Shown here piece by piece: positions 21,036 through 22,246 of a DNA stretch of 22,246 nucleotides. Within the stretch, counting starts at the first letter, position 1. The number at the start of each line of letters is the position of its first letter. The stretch lies in IMG/VR virus record IMGVR_UViG_3300035698_026460, positions 1 to 22,246 of that record. One strand, given 5' to 3'. The translations under genes and the position numbers were made by a program. The notes beneath the pieces were generated by a model. The model had not been told where the DNA came from, made no database searches, and was given only the letters and a program-made list of their open reading frames with translations. The stretch is from a virus.

Positions 21036-21686
21036 ATGAAAAACCTACTCGTGGCTTCTTTATTGGCCACTACCACATGTGCTTTAACAGCAGAAGAAAA
21101 AACTCACAAGCATTGCATTGCCCCTAAAGGCTTTTACCGATCTCATAATGAAGAGAATTACAATTATAAAACTGGGGGGATAGGTGTTGAGTATTCCTAC
21201 GTCCAAGCCAAAGGACTTAATATCAAGTTATCTGGGTTGTCCAACCTGAAAAATGATAATGTCTTAATGGAAATGGAAAACACTCTGTTTTTTCGCGCGC
21301 CATTAAATGAAAAAAATAACCTTTACCCTTTACTTGCCACCAAGGTTTCTTCCCATAAGATGGAAAAGGTCGATGAAAAAAGTACTTTTATCCATAAGAG
21401 CACTGCGTATGTTGGGATAGGATGGGAACTCCTTCTTTCTCCTCTTTTTCAAGTCCGAATTGAAGGAAGCTTATTTCGGGACCTCCACAACGCTTTGATG
21501 GTTCAGGAGAAAACTCACTTTTGGGGTAAATCTTATTCCAACCCTACCGGCGGAAAAGCTGGCCTAGGATTAACCCTTAAGTGGAAAGAGAAAATCTGGG
21601 CTGAGGTTCAGACCTACTACTCTCATACTTTCGAGAAGTGTTACAAAGAAATGGGCAGTGAGATTTCCTTTAAATGGTCGTTTTAA
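21036..21686 (+). CDS. Putative outer-membrane beta-barrel protein (Lom-like moron)
   Basis: 216 residues. The N-terminus MKNLLVASLLATTTCALTAEE is a Sec signal peptide with a likely cut after ALTA. The mature part alternates polar and hydrophobic/aromatic residues in beta strands (GGIGVEYSYVQAKGLNIKLSG, STAYVGIGWELLLSPLFQVRIEG, GGKAGLGLTLKWKEKIWAEVQTYYS). It ends EISFKWSF, with the terminal Phe recognised by the BAM outer-membrane insertion machinery. No named family is evident. By analogy with lambda Lom, it may be expressed from a prophage and change the host surface (adhesion, superinfection exclusion); that role is inferred. It has its own promoter (20979-21008) and AGGAG site, and it is coupled to the next gene by TAATG at 21684-21688. 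Confidence 0.65.
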   Translation: MKNLLVASLLATTTCALTAEEKTHKHCIAPKGFYRSHNEENYNYKTGGIGVEYSYVQAKGLNIKLSGLSNLKNDNVLMEMENTLFFRAPLNEKNNLYPLLATKVSSHKMEKVDEKSTFIHKSTAYVGIGWELLLSPLFQVRIEGSLFRDLHNALMVQEKTHFWGKSYSNPTGGKAGLGLTLKWKEKIWAEVQTYYSHTFEKCYKEMGSEISFKWSF

Positions 21687-21949
21687 TGAAGCTGATCCTG
21701 TTTCTTATTGTGTGTTTCTCTCTGCCAGGGGGGCTGTATCCCGAGAGATTCTACTCCGTTGAAGAGAGTTCGGAAGAGGGCTTTATTGAGTTTAACGACA
21801 GTATTGGAGAAATAACTGAAGAATTGAAAATTCTAAACGTTAAGCAAATGCACATCATTGATTTGCTAAGTCGAATCTCCATGATCGTAGAACAACATAG
21901 TGTCGTCTCGTGGAATAATCAGGCAGTCGTGTCTCCATCAAAGGAGTGA
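21686..21949 (+). CDS. Small exported coiled-coil protein
   Basis: 87 residues from ATG 21686, which shares its A with the upstream TAA (TAATG). An in-frame ATG 12 bases earlier lies inside the barrel gene and is less likely. MKLILFLIVCFSLPGGLYPE is a signal peptide or anchor. The mature part is acidic, then a heptad-spaced helix (IGEITEELKILNVKQMHIIDLLSRISMIVEQ) suggests a coiled coil. There is no lipobox at the cleavage region. It is probably periplasmic and works with the barrel protein, judging from coupling. The last 31 bases overlap the convergent gene at the right edge. Confidence 0.6.
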   Translation: MKLILFLIVCFSLPGGLYPERFYSVEESSEEGFIEFNDSIGEITEELKILNVKQMHIIDLLSRISMIVEQHSVVSWNNQAVVSPSKE

Positions 21950-22246
21950 GTCGCCTCTTTTACCCATCCCACTAAGTCCGGGTCATATTGGCTCGGATTT
22001 TTTAGTATAGACTTACAATCTTCCCAGCCTGGCACAGTCCATTTAAGAGCAATCGTTCCATTTTTCGGGTCCACTTCATACAACGACTTAGCAGAGTTTG
22101 GATGCATCTCCATTACTTCTTGAGGCTTCCATTCTCGTTCCTTAAAACAGGTACACTTTTGTAGCATGGCATTGTCCACACCTATAGAACTCAATTCTTT
22201 CTTGAACAGATGAAGGATAAAAAAGTTACCTAGGTACTCTTTACAT
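21919..22246 (-). CDS. Hypothetical protein (5' part beyond the window)
   Basis: The frame is open to the right edge, so at least 108 residues are visible and the start lies outside; a TTG at 22194 is only an internal codon. The visible end is soluble, with 'KCTCFKEREWKPQEVMEMHPNSA', 'TIALKWTVPGWEDCKSI' and 'YDPDLVGWVKEATHSFDGDTTA'. No family recognised. Its direction matches the late block, so it could be the last gene of an upstream head-packaging group, but nothing in the visible part shows portal or terminase motifs. The 3' end overlaps the plus-strand coiled-coil gene by 31 bases. Confidence 0.6.
   Translation of the reverse strand, partial: CKEYLGNFFILHLFKKELSSIGVDNAMLQKCTCFKEREWKPQEVMEMHPNSAKSLYEVDPKNGTIALKWTVPGWEDCKSILKNPSQYDPDLVGWVKEATHSFDGDTTA

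Noticed and set aside
22192-22194. TTG at 22194 as the start of the right-edge gene
   Set aside because: The frame stays open to the window edge, so the gene more likely continues outside.

Overview
This window reads as part of a tailed double-stranded DNA bacteriophage genome (free phage, prophage or phage-plasmid; no integrase, attachment site or plasmid partition gene is visible). About 18.6 kb (2257-20834) is one late virion block, transcribed leftward on the minus strand. In transcription order it holds a scaffold-like protein, an N4-gp56-family major capsid protein, a capsid-associated protein, several connector/tail proteins, a gp53-type fibre, a large tail protein, three probable DNA-ejection proteins and a cassette of fibre genes. 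There is no tape-measure, sheath or tube gene, which fits a short-tailed (podovirus-like) particle. Portal, terminase and lysis genes are not recognisable here; a minus-strand gene cut by the right edge could lead to them. The host is probably Gram-negative, because the phage encodes a signal-peptide-bearing protein with an outer-membrane beta-barrel type C-terminus. The sequence does not fix the taxon.

Left end (1-2260): early or replication functions. A RecT-family annealing protein (cut by the left edge) ends at a strong terminator. A short minus-strand gene encodes a membrane-anchored coiled-coil protein ending in an AT-hook-like RGRPRK motif. A plus-strand gene encodes a replisome-organiser-like protein (winged helix plus DnaD-like C-terminal region), with its Shine-Dalgarno sequence inside a perfect 8-bp inverted repeat. 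It converges on the late block, and the two stop codons overlap.

Fibre cassette (2257-8993): six tightly packed genes, five of them fibre-like with different C-terminal tips. Two tips resemble C1q/TNF-like jelly rolls, and two proteins are tandem paralogues with a right-handed beta-helix. A divergent promoter pair at 9026-9097 serves this cassette and a small plus-strand island.

Ejection/tail/head region (9489-20834): genes are joined by 1-4 base stop/start overlaps (TAATG, ATGA, GTGA), indicating translational coupling. A rho-independent terminator at 18101-18133 separates scaffold, capsid and capsid-associated genes from the tail genes, which would help set capsid excess. A divergent promoter region with consensus -35 boxes lies at 20934-21008.

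The least expected organisation is three plus-strand islands (9106-9533, 16007-16189, 21036-21949) of small, mostly membrane or secreted proteins set against the late block. Each starts in the gap upstream of a minus-strand gene and ends overlapping the 3' end of the next minus-strand gene. They look like morons (independently expressed cargo genes), one of them encoding a Lom-like candidate outer-membrane protein.
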